NCBI RefSeq assembly: GCF_002257455.1
Contig: NZ_NCKN01000011.1
Location: forward strand, 1 to 32,811
DNA length: 32,811 nt
Direction of reading: 5' to 3'
Source: Microbacterium sp. 13-71-7
GTDB taxonomy: Bacteria > Actinomycetota > Actinomycetes > Actinomycetales > Microbacteriaceae
In this document: positions 8,773 to 16,163 of the stretch, one piece after another
Numbering within the stretch: position 1 is the stretch's first letter
How the letters are laid out: every line of letters starts with the position of its first letter
Made by a program: the position numbers and the translations under genes
The notes under the pieces: generated by a model
What the model was told of the DNA's origin: nothing
The model's input: the letters and a program-made list of their open reading frames with translations, nothing else
Database searches by the model: none

Positions 8773-9714
8773 TCAGAGAGTACCGCGGCCCGGGCGCACC
8801 TGCTGCCGGGCCGTCTGCACAGCGACGTCGATCAGCTCCCGTCCCGCCACCGGGAGATCCCGCGCTCCGCCCCGCCAGAGGGCCGTGATCGGCCGGACCA
8901 CGGGGTCGCCGGACGTGCGAACGGCGCGCAGCCGGCCCAGCCGGATGTCGTCCGCCGCCTCTCTGCGGCTCAGGACGGCGGCCCCCAGGCCGTTCACCAC
9001 GGCCGAGCGCACCGCCGCGGACGTGGGCAGCACGACCGCCGGTTCTGCGGCGTCGCGACCGAGCCGCCGACGCACCTCGTCCTCCCAGGCGCGCCGGGTG
9101 CCGCTGCCCTGCTCACGGGCCACGAGCGCCTCGTCCGCGGCCTCCGCGAAGGGCACGGGCCCCTGCCCGCTCCACGGGTGCTCCGGCGCGACGACGAGGA
9201 CGAGCTCGTCGGCGTCCACCGTCGTGGACCCGAGATCCGTGGGCACCTCCGACGACTCGATGAACGCGAGATCGGCCTGCCCCTCGCGCACCAGGGCCAC
9301 GGCGTCCGTGCTGTTGCCGGACAGCAGCTGCACCGCCGTCGGGGCGCGCCCCGCCTCGACCTGGCGACCGCGCAGCGCGACCAGCCACAGCGGCAGCAGC
9401 CGTGCCGAGACCGTCTGACTCGCGGCGACCGTGAGCCGGGCCGTGCTCTCGCCGCGCAGCGTCCGCGTCGCCGCACGGAACCGCCCCACGGCCGCCAGCA
9501 CGTCGTCCGCCCAGGAGGCGACGACCTCGCCCTCGAGCGTGGGGCGCGTGCCGGACGGGGCGCGGTGGAACAGCGACAACCCGAGCTGGCGCTCCACCGC
9601 GCGCAGCCGCGCGGACGCCGACTGCTGGGTCACGCCGGTCTCCCGCGCCGCCCCCGAGATCGAGCCGGTGCGCACGACCGCGACCAGCAGCTCGAGCGAT
9701 CCGATGTCCGGCAT
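8773..9714 (-). CDS. LysR-family transcriptional regulator
   Basis: A 313-residue LTTR. Residues ~1-60 form the winged HTH (SLELLVAVVRTGSISGAARETGVTQQSASARLRAVERQLG), and ~88-290 the periplasmic-binding-like effector domain (VAASQTVSARLLPLWL, DLAFIESSEVPTDLGS, GLGAAVLSRREA). Start choice: the ATG at 9714 gives the usual spacing to the HTH; two in-frame GTGs 5 and 9 codons upstream are possible alternatives. It is divergent from the YeiH-type exporter, the classic LTTR arrangement (as YeiE/YeiH in enterobacteria), so that gene is the likely target. No effector can be named. The antiporter lies 22 bases downstream and may be co-transcribed. Confidence 0.93.
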   Translation of the reverse strand: MPDIGSLELLVAVVRTGSISGAARETGVTQQSASARLRAVERQLGLSLFHRAPSGTRPTLEGEVVASWADDVLAAVGRFRAATRTLRGESTARLTVAASQTVSARLLPLWLVALRGRQVEAGRAPTAVQLLSGNSTDAVALVREGQADLAFIESSEVPTDLGSTTVDADELVLVVAPEHPWSGQGPVPFAEAADEALVAREQGSGTRRAWEDEVRRRLGRDAAEPAVVLPTSAAVRSAVVNGLGAAVLSRREAADDIRLGRLRAVRTSGDPVVRPITALWRGGARDLPVAGRELIDVAVQTARQQVRPGRGTL

Positions 9715-9754
9715 CGATCCGTCTGTCACCGCATTCGCCACAGTCCATGACTGT

Positions 9755-9786
9755 ACCCCTATCGGGTGCCGCGGGATACCGCGGGA
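9755..9786. promoter_or_regulatory. Candidate LysR operator region between divergent genes
   Basis: The short space between the LysR and exporter genes holds an inverted repeat ACCC-N5-GGGT (9755-9767) followed by a direct repeat CCGCGGGA at 9769-9776 and 9779-9786, one helical turn apart. This is the only obvious symmetry in the gap and is where an LTTR would be expected to bind. No exact T-N11-A core was found. Confidence 0.4.
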
Positions 9787-9811
9787 ACCGGGGGCGGACG
9801 AGCCTGGATCC

Positions 9812-10852
9812 ATGATGTTCCACCCTGCCCGCACGCTCCCGCTCCGCCTCGCCCTGCGGGGGGCGGAGGTGCTGCCGGGACTGGCGCTCACGGTGCCGAT
9901 CGCCGTCGCCGCCACCCTGATCGGCGCGGCGGTCCCGGTGCTCGGATCCGCCCTGCCCGCGATCGTGATCGGCGTGGTGGTCGCGGTCCTTCGTCGGCCC
10001 GGCGCGCGCTTCCAGCCCGGGGTGGAGTTCTCGGGGAAGTTCCTGCTGCAGGTGGCGGTGGTGCTCCTGGGCGCGCAGCTCTCGCTCGACGCGATCCTGC
10101 GCGTGGGAGCGGAGTCGCTGCCGGTGATGCTGTCGACCCTCACCGTGTGCCTGCTCGGCACCTGGATCATCGGCCGCGCACTGCGGGTGCCGCAGCGTCT
10201 GCGCACCCTGATCGGCGTCGGCACGGGCATCTGCGGCGCCTCTGCGATCGCGGCGGTCTCGCCCGTGATCGGCGCGCTGAGCGCCGAGGTCTCGTATGCG
10301 GTGTCGACGATCTTCGTCTTCAACATCCTCGCCGTCGTGCTCTTCCCGCTGCTCGGCCACGCGCTCGGCCTGGATCCGCACACCTTCGGACTGCTCGCCG
10401 GCACCGCCGTCAATGACACGAGCTCGGTCGTCGCCGCGGCCGGGGTCTTCGGGGCGGCGGCGCTCGGCTACGCGGTCGTGGTGAAGCTCGTGCGCACGCT
10501 CATGATCATCCCGATCTCGATCGGGCTCTCGGTGATCGAGTCGCGCCGGGCCGCCGGTGGGCGACGGATGACGCTGCGCGGCGCGGTCCGGCTCGTGCCC
10601 TGGTTCCTCGTCGGATTCCTCGTCGTCGCCGTGATCGGATCCCTCGGGGCGATCCCGGCCGGTCCCCGCGAGGCGATGGTGCACGCCAGCGGCTTCCTGA
10701 TCGCGACGGCGATGGCCGGGATCGGCCTGTCCACCGACGTCGCCGCGCTGCGCCGCGCCGGCTGGCGCCCTCTCCTGCTCGGCGCGATCCTGTGGATCCT
10801 GGTCACCGCCACCGCGCTCGCGGTGATCGCGCTGACGGGCTTCGCGCGCTGA
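9812..10852 (+). CDS. YeiH/UPF0324-family putative sulfate exporter
   Basis: A 346-residue membrane protein with about ten helices and conserved family blocks: GKFLLQVAVVLLGAQLS, GTGICGASAIAAVSPVIGA, AVSTIFVFNILAVVLFPLLG and GTAVNDTSSVVAAAG. It belongs to the putative sulfate exporter family (TIGR00698), whose bacterial substrates are mostly unproven. The first of two adjacent ATGs is used; no strong Shine-Dalgarno is visible. The divergent LysR gene next door supports regulated expression in response to a small anion or sulfur compound. Length matches the family. Confidence 0.9.
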   Translation: MMFHPARTLPLRLALRGAEVLPGLALTVPIAVAATLIGAAVPVLGSALPAIVIGVVVAVLRRPGARFQPGVEFSGKFLLQVAVVLLGAQLSLDAILRVGAESLPVMLSTLTVCLLGTWIIGRALRVPQRLRTLIGVGTGICGASAIAAVSPVIGALSAEVSYAVSTIFVFNILAVVLFPLLGHALGLDPHTFGLLAGTAVNDTSSVVAAAGVFGAAALGYAVVVKLVRTLMIIPISIGLSVIESRRAAGGRRMTLRGAVRLVPWFLVGFLVVAVIGSLGAIPAGPREAMVHASGFLIATAMAGIGLSTDVAALRRAGWRPLLLGAILWILVTATALAVIALTGFAR

Positions 10853-10879
10853 CCGCCCCCGATTGCGGCGCCCTCCCGT

Positions 10880-10942
10880 CGTTCAGGTCGCGATTTCTGC
10901 TCTTCCCGCGCGGGTTTCGGAGCAGATATTGCGACCTGAACG
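10880..10942. repeat. 23-bp inverted repeat with inner palindrome, between convergent genes
   Basis: Left arm 10880-10902 (begins CGTTCAGGTCGC) and right arm 10920-10942 match at 21 of 23 positions; one of the two mismatches is a G-U wobble in RNA. The 17-base loop itself contains the palindrome CCCGCGCGGG. The element sits between the exporter and corA stops. It could act as a terminator for both, but its length exceeds what that needs and there is no T-tract. Confidence 0.75.
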
Positions 10943-10972
10943 AGGATCAGGCAGCAGGGGATGCGGATCCGG

Positions 10973-11989
10973 TCAGAGCCAGCCGCGCTTCTTGAACACC
11001 AGGTACAGCACGAACGCCCCGCCGACCATCAGCCCGATCGCCATGGGGTAGCCGAACGGCCAGGCGAGTTCGGGGATCACGTGGAAGTTCATGCCGTAGA
11101 TGCCGGCCACGATCGTCGGCGCGAAGAAGATGGCCGCCCAGCTGGAGATCTTCTTGACCTCCTCACCCTGGCGGATGCTCTCCTCGGTCATCCGACGCAT
11201 CTCCTCGTTCTGGCGCCGGGCGACGATCGTGGCCTCCACGGTGAGCGCGTTGTCGAGGTTCGCACGGAAGGTCGAGACCCGCTCGGACAGCGTCAGGATG
11301 TGGTCGAGCACGTCGCGCAGGTAGCGCTGCAGCTCCAGGTCGACGGCGTACTTCGCGGATCCGCGCAGCAGGTTCTCCAGCATCGGCTGCAGGGGCTGGG
11401 TCGCCTTCTGGAAGTCGATCACCTCGCTGGAGAGCTCGTAGATGCGCTGGGTCACGTCGGACTCCTCGAGGAACAGCTGCGCCTCGATCTCGTCGATGTC
11501 GTTCTCGAGGCCCGCGAGCACCGGCGAGTACTCGTCGACGAGCTCGTCGAGGATCGCGTAGAGCACGGCCTCGGGGCCGCGGGCGAGCAGCTCGGGATCG
11601 TGCTCCATCCGTCCGCGCACCCGGCTCAGGCTGGGTGTCTCGGCGTGCCGGATGGTGACGACGAAGTTCGGGCCCACGAACACGTGCAGCTCACCGAACT
11701 CGACCTCCTCCGCGACGTCGAGATAGCGGGCGGGGCGCAGGACGATGAAGAGCGTCTCCCCGTAGCGCTCGAGCTTGGAGCGCTGATGACCGGTCAGGGC
11801 ATCCTCGACCGCGAGCTCGTGCAGCCCGAACTCCGCGGCGACCTGACGCACCTCCTCCTCGCTCGGCCGGTACAGCCCGATCCAGCCCATGCCCTCGCGC
11901 TCGTGCATGAGCTCGAACGTCTCGGACAGCGTGTGCGGGGTGTCGGTGCGGACGCCGTCCACATAGATGCCGTTGTCGACGATCGCCAT
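10973..11989 (-). CDS. corA: CorA-family magnesium/cobalt transporter
   Basis: A 338-residue inner-membrane channel subunit that takes up Mg2+ (or Co2+/Ni2+) as a pentamer. The long soluble N-terminal domain is followed by a helix-rich stalk, and the last ~60 residues hold two membrane helices separated by the signature YGMNFHVIPE. The acidic start ADNG-type leader and the block LAVEDALTGHQRSKLERYG are typical of actinobacterial CorA. The ATG chosen has GAGGAG six bases upstream; an in-frame upstream start would add a Gly/Arg-rich extension without a ribosome site. The C-terminus ends KKRGWL, as in many family members. No Mg2+-responsive leader is visible in the ~75 bases upstream. Confidence 0.95.
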   Translation of the reverse strand: MAIVDNGIYVDGVRTDTPHTLSETFELMHEREGMGWIGLYRPSEEEVRQVAAEFGLHELAVEDALTGHQRSKLERYGETLFIVLRPARYLDVAEEVEFGELHVFVGPNFVVTIRHAETPSLSRVRGRMEHDPELLARGPEAVLYAILDELVDEYSPVLAGLENDIDEIEAQLFLEESDVTQRIYELSSEVIDFQKATQPLQPMLENLLRGSAKYAVDLELQRYLRDVLDHILTLSERVSTFRANLDNALTVEATIVARRQNEEMRRMTEESIRQGEEVKKISSWAAIFFAPTIVAGIYGMNFHVIPELAWPFGYPMAIGLMVGGAFVLYLVFKKRGWL

Positions 11990-12064
11990 GGCTGCTCCTC
12001 GGGTCGTGCGCGTGCCTGGGCCTGCGGGGCCCACCGAAGCGCAGGGAGGCGTCGAGCGGGCCGG

Positions 12065-13345
12065 TCAGCCCGGCGGCAGCGGGCAGATCGCCGCGCTGTC
12101 GACCGCCTTAGCGTAGTCGTCCGCGGTGAACGGCAGCGCGAACTCGGGTGCGGTCCCGCCCTTGCCCGCGGGCGCCTTGGACGCGATCGCCGCGAGCTCG
12201 AACGCGAGATCGCCGATGAACGCGTCGCCGGCCGTGGAGTCGTTCAGCACCACGGCGACCGTGAATCCGGTGGCCGGGTCCGAGTAGGCCGCGGTCAGGT
12301 AGCCCGGCGTGCCGCCGTGCTGCCCGATCATGGATCCGACCAGCTTCGCCCCGCCCGTGGTCTGGTACCAGCTCGGTGCGCCGTCGGCGATCGGGAGCGG
12401 CGTGCCGAAGCGCTTCGGGGTCTTCTTCAGACGCAGCGCCTGGGCCGCCTCGGCCTGCACGTAGCGCCCGAGATCCTCGATCGTGGAGACCGCCCCGGAG
12501 TCGGTGTAGCCGTTGCTCGACGAGCTCACCGTGATGTCCGTCGGCTTCGCGCACTGGTAGGCGCCGTCGACCTGGGCCGTGTAGAACCCCTTCAGGGCGG
12601 GCGACGGGGTGGGCGCCGCGGCGCCGGCTCCGGGCAGCGACGTCGAGTTCAGCCCGAGCGGGGTGGTCACGTACTGCCGGATGAGCTGTGCGGCGGTCTG
12701 GCCCGAGGCGCGCTCGAGCGCCTGACCGAGCAGCAGGTAGCCCGCATCGGAATCGCGGTAGCCGGTGTGCGGAGGGGTGCGGTTCTGTGCGAGGCCGTAG
12801 GACGCGAGCTCCTTCGGATCCCACTCGCGCTCGGGGTTGCTCAGCAGCATCGGCATCGCGGTCGCCTGAGAGGAGCCGATCCCGCCGGTGCCGTTGCACA
12901 GGTCCAGGAGGGTGACGTCCTGCAGATCCGGAACGCCCGAGACGTATTCGGTGATCGAGGCGTCGAGCTTGATCTTGTCGGTGTCGGCCATCGCGTACAG
13001 CACATCGCAGGTCATCAGCCGGGTGACGTCGCCGATGCGGAACGACATGTCGGTGCTCACCGGCGTCTTGTCCTCGACGGACACCGTGCCGAGGCCGGTG
13101 GTGTAGGAACCGCCCCAGGGAGCCCACACGCCGACGATCGCGCCGCTCGATCCGCTCTGCGCCATGGCGCGCGTGACCGCCGCCTTGATCTGGTCCTTCA
13201 TCTCGGACGGCAGCTCGCCCTGCACCTGCGGCTTCGGGGTGTACGAAGGGGTCTCCGCGCCGCCCGAGCAGCCGCTCAGTGCGAGCGTCGCCGCAACGAC
13301 ACCGGCGACCAGCGCCCCCACTCGACGCCCTGTGATCCCACGCAT
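12065..13345 (-). CDS. Lipoprotein with serine beta-lactamase/DD-peptidase fold, catalytic motifs degenerate
   Basis: A 426-residue exported lipoprotein: basic N-terminus, hydrophobic core and lipobox LSGC (Cys26). The mature part resembles class C beta-lactamase/D-alanyl carboxypeptidase-like proteins, but the first motif, normally SxxK in FRIGSxTK, reads FRIGDVTR (Asp106, Arg109). The usual NHTSG loop reads NGTGG, and the YxN motif reads YRD (Tyr195). Only the third motif region, QHGGTPGY, is well kept. It is therefore probably catalytically inactive as a serine enzyme and may bind cell-wall stems or a ligand. The ATG at 13345 is preferred because GGGGGG lies just upstream; another ATG five codons earlier has poor spacing. 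A TACAAT box is at 13374-13369. Its neighbour is a sensor-kinase operon. Confidence 0.85.
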   Translation of the reverse strand: MRGITGRRVGALVAGVVAATLALSGCSGGAETPSYTPKPQVQGELPSEMKDQIKAAVTRAMAQSGSSGAIVGVWAPWGGSYTTGLGTVSVEDKTPVSTDMSFRIGDVTRLMTCDVLYAMADTDKIKLDASITEYVSGVPDLQDVTLLDLCNGTGGIGSSQATAMPMLLSNPEREWDPKELASYGLAQNRTPPHTGYRDSDAGYLLLGQALERASGQTAAQLIRQYVTTPLGLNSTSLPGAGAAAPTPSPALKGFYTAQVDGAYQCAKPTDITVSSSSNGYTDSGAVSTIEDLGRYVQAEAAQALRLKKTPKRFGTPLPIADGAPSWYQTTGGAKLVGSMIGQHGGTPGYLTAAYSDPATGFTVAVVLNDSTAGDAFIGDLAFELAAIASKAPAGKGGTAPEFALPFTADDYAKAVDSAAICPLPPG

Positions 13346-13368
13346 TCGCCCCCCTGACATCCCTCACG

Positions 13369-13374
13369 ATTGTA
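13369..13374 (-). promoter_or_regulatory. -10 element of the lipoprotein gene
   Basis: TACAAT on the minus strand fits the TANNNT consensus and predicts a start near 13362. A short dyad GCCCT-TCTC-AGGGC (13379-13392) lies immediately upstream, between the -10 and the expected -35. An 11-base match to the 22-bp repeat of the kinase operon lies further up at 13424-13434. Confidence 0.5.
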
Positions 13375-13423
13375 AGCGGCCCTTCTCAGGGCGCCGTCAT
13401 CCCAGAGGATGATCCCTGATATC

Positions 13424-13434
13424 GGGTGGAGATC
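13424..13434. promoter_or_regulatory. Single copy of the repeat core GGGTGGAGATC upstream of the lipoprotein gene
   Basis: These 11 bases are identical to the first half of each 22-bp unit at 16087-16163. The copy lies about 62-72 bases upstream of the predicted lipoprotein transcription start and 34 bases beyond the response-regulator stop. It is a candidate binding site for that regulator; the function is inferred only from recurrence. Confidence 0.4.
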
Positions 13435-13467
13435 GTGATGTGGGGATCCGCCGGCGCGGGCGACGTC

Positions 13468-14205
13468 TCAGCCGCGTCCCAGCCCCTTCGCGATCGCCTG
13501 CGCGCGGTCGCGGACGCCCAGCTTGGCGAAGAGCGCGTTGACGTGGGTCTTCACGGTGGCGACCCCGACGTAGAGCGTCTCGGCGATCTCGCCGTTCGAC
13601 CGCCCCTGCAGGATGAGCGCGTACACCTCGCGCTCACGGGCGGTGAGCGCGGGGAACCGCGGAGCGAGCGCGTCCGCCGAGGCCGGATCCGCGTCGGGGG
13701 CTGTGCCGGCCGTCCCTCCGGGCTCCGCGGCGGGTGTCGCGGCCGCGGAGGATCCGGCGGCGTTCGTCGTCGCCGCCGGGGCGTCGATCCTTCCCAGCAG
13801 CACGTCGCGCACCGGCGCGGAGAACGTGGACTGCCCTGCGGCGACCGCGCGGATCGCGGCGGCGAGCTCCGCGCGTCCCGCGTCCTTGGTGAGATACCCG
13901 CGCGCACCCGCCCGGAGCGCCGCGACGATGTCGGCGTCGTCGGCGAAGGTCGTCAGCACCAGCACGGCGGTCCCCGGGGTCTCGGCGGCGACCCGCCGCG
14001 TGGCGGCCGCGCCGTCCAGCACCGGCATCCGCAGATCCATGAGGGCGACATCGGGGCGTTCCGCGGCGATGAGCGCGACGGCCTCGGCCCCGTCGCCGGC
14101 GGTGCCGACGACCTCGAAGTCCTCGACGAGGCTCAGCACGGTCTCCAGTCCGTCGCGGATGATCGCCTGATCATCGGCGAGCACGATGCGGATCCGCCCG
14201 GTCAC
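13468..14205 (-). CDS. NarL/LuxR-family response regulator
   Basis: A 245-residue DNA-binding response regulator. The receiver domain (1-~120) has the acidic pocket Asp11/Asp12, phospho-acceptor Asp57 (ALMDLRMP), Thr85 and Lys107 (YLTKDAG). The C-terminal LuxR HTH covers ~182-240 (ALTAREREVYALILQGRSNGEIAETL, ATVKTHVNALFAKLG). An unusually long Ala/Gly/Thr-rich linker (~138-178) separates the domains. The GTG start overlaps the kinase stop as GTGA, so the pair is translationally coupled and is the cognate partner of the kinase. Likely targets are its own operon and the adjacent lipoprotein gene, judged from shared repeat sequences. The inducing signal is unknown; an envelope signal is plausible. 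Confidence 0.93.
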   Translation of the reverse strand: MTGRIRIVLADDQAIIRDGLETVLSLVEDFEVVGTAGDGAEAVALIAAERPDVALMDLRMPVLDGAAATRRVAAETPGTAVLVLTTFADDADIVAALRAGARGYLTKDAGRAELAAAIRAVAAGQSTFSAPVRDVLLGRIDAPAATTNAAGSSAAATPAAEPGGTAGTAPDADPASADALAPRFPALTAREREVYALILQGRSNGEIAETLYVGVATVKTHVNALFAKLGVRDRAQAIAKGLGRG

Positions 14206-15470
14206 GCCGGTGCCTCCACCCGCAGCACGAAGCGGTCGGCGGCGTCCTGGCCTTTCGAGGCGCCCGGCTCCACGCCCGCCTGGACCGTTCCGCCGAGCAC
14301 GGCGAAGCGCTCGCGCACCCCGCGCAGCCCGAAGCCCCCTCCCGTCGCGGCGAGCCCGCGATCCTGCGCCGGGGTCGCCGGGACGGGGTTCTCGATCGTG
14401 CACTCCACCCGGTCAGGATGCCAGACGAGACCGACCAGCACCGCCGCGCCCGGCGCGTGCTTGCGCGCGTTGCTGAGCCCCTCCTGCACCGCACGGATCA
14501 GCGCCTCGGCGAGCGCGCCGGACACCGGATGCGCGACGCCGGCGACGTCGAGCCCCACCCCCCGCTCCGGGGCGATCAGCGTGCGGATCCGCGCCTCGAC
14601 GGCGGAGGGCGCGACCGGATCCGCGGTGTCGGATCCGGTCGCGGGCTCAGGCTCGCGCAGCGCCCGCACCGCCTCGCGGGCCTCGCCCAGGCCCTTGACC
14701 GCGAGCCCGCGCGCCGCTGCCACCCGGGCGGCCGCCCTCTCCGTATCGCCCGCGTCGAGCAGGGCCTCGACCGCATCCAGCTGCACCACGAGGCCGCCCA
14801 GGCTGTGCGCGAGCACGTCGTGCAGGTCTCGTGCGATCGCGATGCGATGCGCGGCGGCCTGCGCCCGCAGCGCCTCGGCGCTCGCGCGCTCCCGCTCCGC
14901 CAGCAGCACCCGCTGCGCCCGGCGCCCAAACCCGGCGACCACCGCGAGCACCAGCCCGACGATCACCGCGAGCAGGCCGAGCACGTTCACCTCGCCGGAT
15001 CCAGCCAGGCCGACGAGGGCGAGCACCGTTCCTGCGGCGATCCCGAGGACTCCGGCGAGCACGACGGCACCCCAGACCAGAGGCGTCGATGCGGGGTCGC
15101 TCGTCACCACCAGCACCGCGACGACGAGGAGCGCGACGCCGAGTCCCTGCGTGGGGATCGCGGTCAGCGCACCCACGAGCACCATCACCGCCAGCAGGGC
15201 CGCGCCGAGCACGCGCCCGCCGTTCCTGCCGCCGGGCGGGGAGGCGGGCGACAGGTCGCCGACATCGCCGGTCCGTGCTCCCCATCGCGTCGCGAGCAGG
15301 ATGCGCGCCGCCCAGGCGATGAGCCCCGCGATCACGGCCGCGACCACCCAGGGTGCGAAGTGCGGAGCACCGCGCCAGAGCCCGTAGGTCACGGCGAGAG
15401 CGCCGGCGAGATTGATGCCGGCGCTCCACGGAGTCGTCGCCACGACGGGCGGCAGGCGGAACGAGCTCAC
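14202..15470 (-). CDS. Membrane sensor histidine kinase (HisKA_3 type)
   Basis: A 422-residue kinase. The first ~190 residues contain about five to six hydrophobic helices with very short loops, so it probably senses within or near the membrane. The dimerisation/phospho-acceptor box is RDLHDVLAHSLGG (His217); the HATPase_c domain shows the N box QEGLSNARKHA and the G box GGGFGLRGVRER. This is the NarX/LiaS/DesK type that pairs with LuxR-type regulators. The GTG start overlaps the stop of the upstream membrane-protein gene (GTGA) and its own stop overlaps the regulator start in the same way, giving a tightly coupled three-gene unit. Confidence 0.93.
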   Translation of the reverse strand: MSSFRLPPVVATTPWSAGINLAGALAVTYGLWRGAPHFAPWVVAAVIAGLIAWAARILLATRWGARTGDVGDLSPASPPGGRNGGRVLGAALLAVMVLVGALTAIPTQGLGVALLVVAVLVVTSDPASTPLVWGAVVLAGVLGIAAGTVLALVGLAGSGEVNVLGLLAVIVGLVLAVVAGFGRRAQRVLLAERERASAEALRAQAAAHRIAIARDLHDVLAHSLGGLVVQLDAVEALLDAGDTERAAARVAAARGLAVKGLGEAREAVRALREPEPATGSDTADPVAPSAVEARIRTLIAPERGVGLDVAGVAHPVSGALAEALIRAVQEGLSNARKHAPGAAVLVGLVWHPDRVECTIENPVPATPAQDRGLAATGGGFGLRGVRERFAVLGGTVQAGVEPGASKGQDAADRFVLRVEAPA

Positions 15471-16042
15471 GAGACCATGATGCGCGCTGATGCGCTCTGC
15501 GCACCGGTGCGGCGCAGCCCTTCCACCCGGTTGTGCAGCACGAGGGTCCGGGCGGCGCGGTTCGCGGCGAGCGCGAGGAGGATCATCCCCGTCGAGACGC
15601 CGAGGTGGGATCCCAGGCTCTCGAAGGCGAACGTCAGGCCGACTCGCACGCCGATCAGGACGACCCAGAGCGCGAGGCCCCACGCCCCGGTGCGGGTCTC
15701 GAACTCGGCGAGCGCACGGGCGGCCGCCTTCCCGGACAGACCCGATGCGTCGGCGGCATACCCGGTAGGACGCGCGATCGGCCGGACGTGGGCGATCGCG
15801 CCCATCCCCAGACCGACCCCGAGGGCGATCGCGACCTCGACGAGGAACGCCACGACGTCGATCACGCCGAGCGCGCGCCCGTTCAGGGACTGCAGGAGCA
15901 GCGCCGCGCCCACCACGGCGGCGAGACCGGGGAACATCCAGTCGCGCCCGCCGAGCACGGGTCGCCAGGTCATCTGCCGTACGGCGATCACGCCGACCGC
16001 GACGAGGATCAGCAGGACGTTGGAGAGGAGCGAGAGGTTCAT
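15467..16042 (-). CDS. Membrane protein of unknown function coupled to the kinase
   Basis: A 191-residue protein with about six hydrophobic segments, N-terminal MNLSLLSNVLLILVAVGVIAV, followed by the conserved-looking patch RQMTWRPVLGG. It faintly resembles CcdC/DUF1453-type proteins, but I do not recognise it firmly. Its stop overlaps the kinase start by 4 bases, so it is probably an accessory to signalling, for example a LiaF-like modulator; that is inference. The ATG has GAGGAG about 9 bases upstream. The 22-bp tandem repeats lie 45-121 bases before the start codon, where operon control would be expected. Confidence 0.75.
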   Translation of the reverse strand: MNLSLLSNVLLILVAVGVIAVRQMTWRPVLGGRDWMFPGLAAVVGAALLLQSLNGRALGVIDVVAFLVEVAIALGVGLGMGAIAHVRPIARPTGYAADASGLSGKAAARALAEFETRTGAWGLALWVVLIGVRVGLTFAFESLGSHLGVSTGMILLALAANRAARTLVLHNRVEGLRRTGAQSASARIMVS

Positions 16043-16078
16043 GTCCCCGATGCTCCTCGGGTCCCGGATCCACCGGCA

Positions 16079-16163
16079 CCACCCGCGGGTGGAGATCCCC
16101 GGGAGGAAGGGTGGAGATCCCCGAGGAGACGGGTGGAGATCCCCGAGGAGACGGGTGGAGATC
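16079..16163. repeat. 22-bp tandem repeat upstream of the two-component operon
   Basis: Three full units (16087-16108, 16109-16130, 16131-16152) and a partial fourth (16153-16163) share the start GGGTGGAGATC; units two and three are identical over 22 bases. Each unit contains the near-palindrome GGNGATCNCC. The first overlaps a perfect 14-base palindrome CCACCCGCGGGTGG (16079-16092). The 22-base period places the sites on one face of the helix. The partial copy abuts the stop codon of the HNH gene. Likely an array of regulator sites for the operon starting at 16042. Confidence 0.8.

Noticed and set aside
9715..9741. Upstream GTG starts for the LysR gene
   Set aside because: They would add 5-9 unconserved residues before the HTH and have no better ribosome-binding site than the ATG.
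16079..16163. CRISPR array from the 22-bp repeat
   Set aside because: The units are directly adjacent with no spacers, and no cas genes are present.
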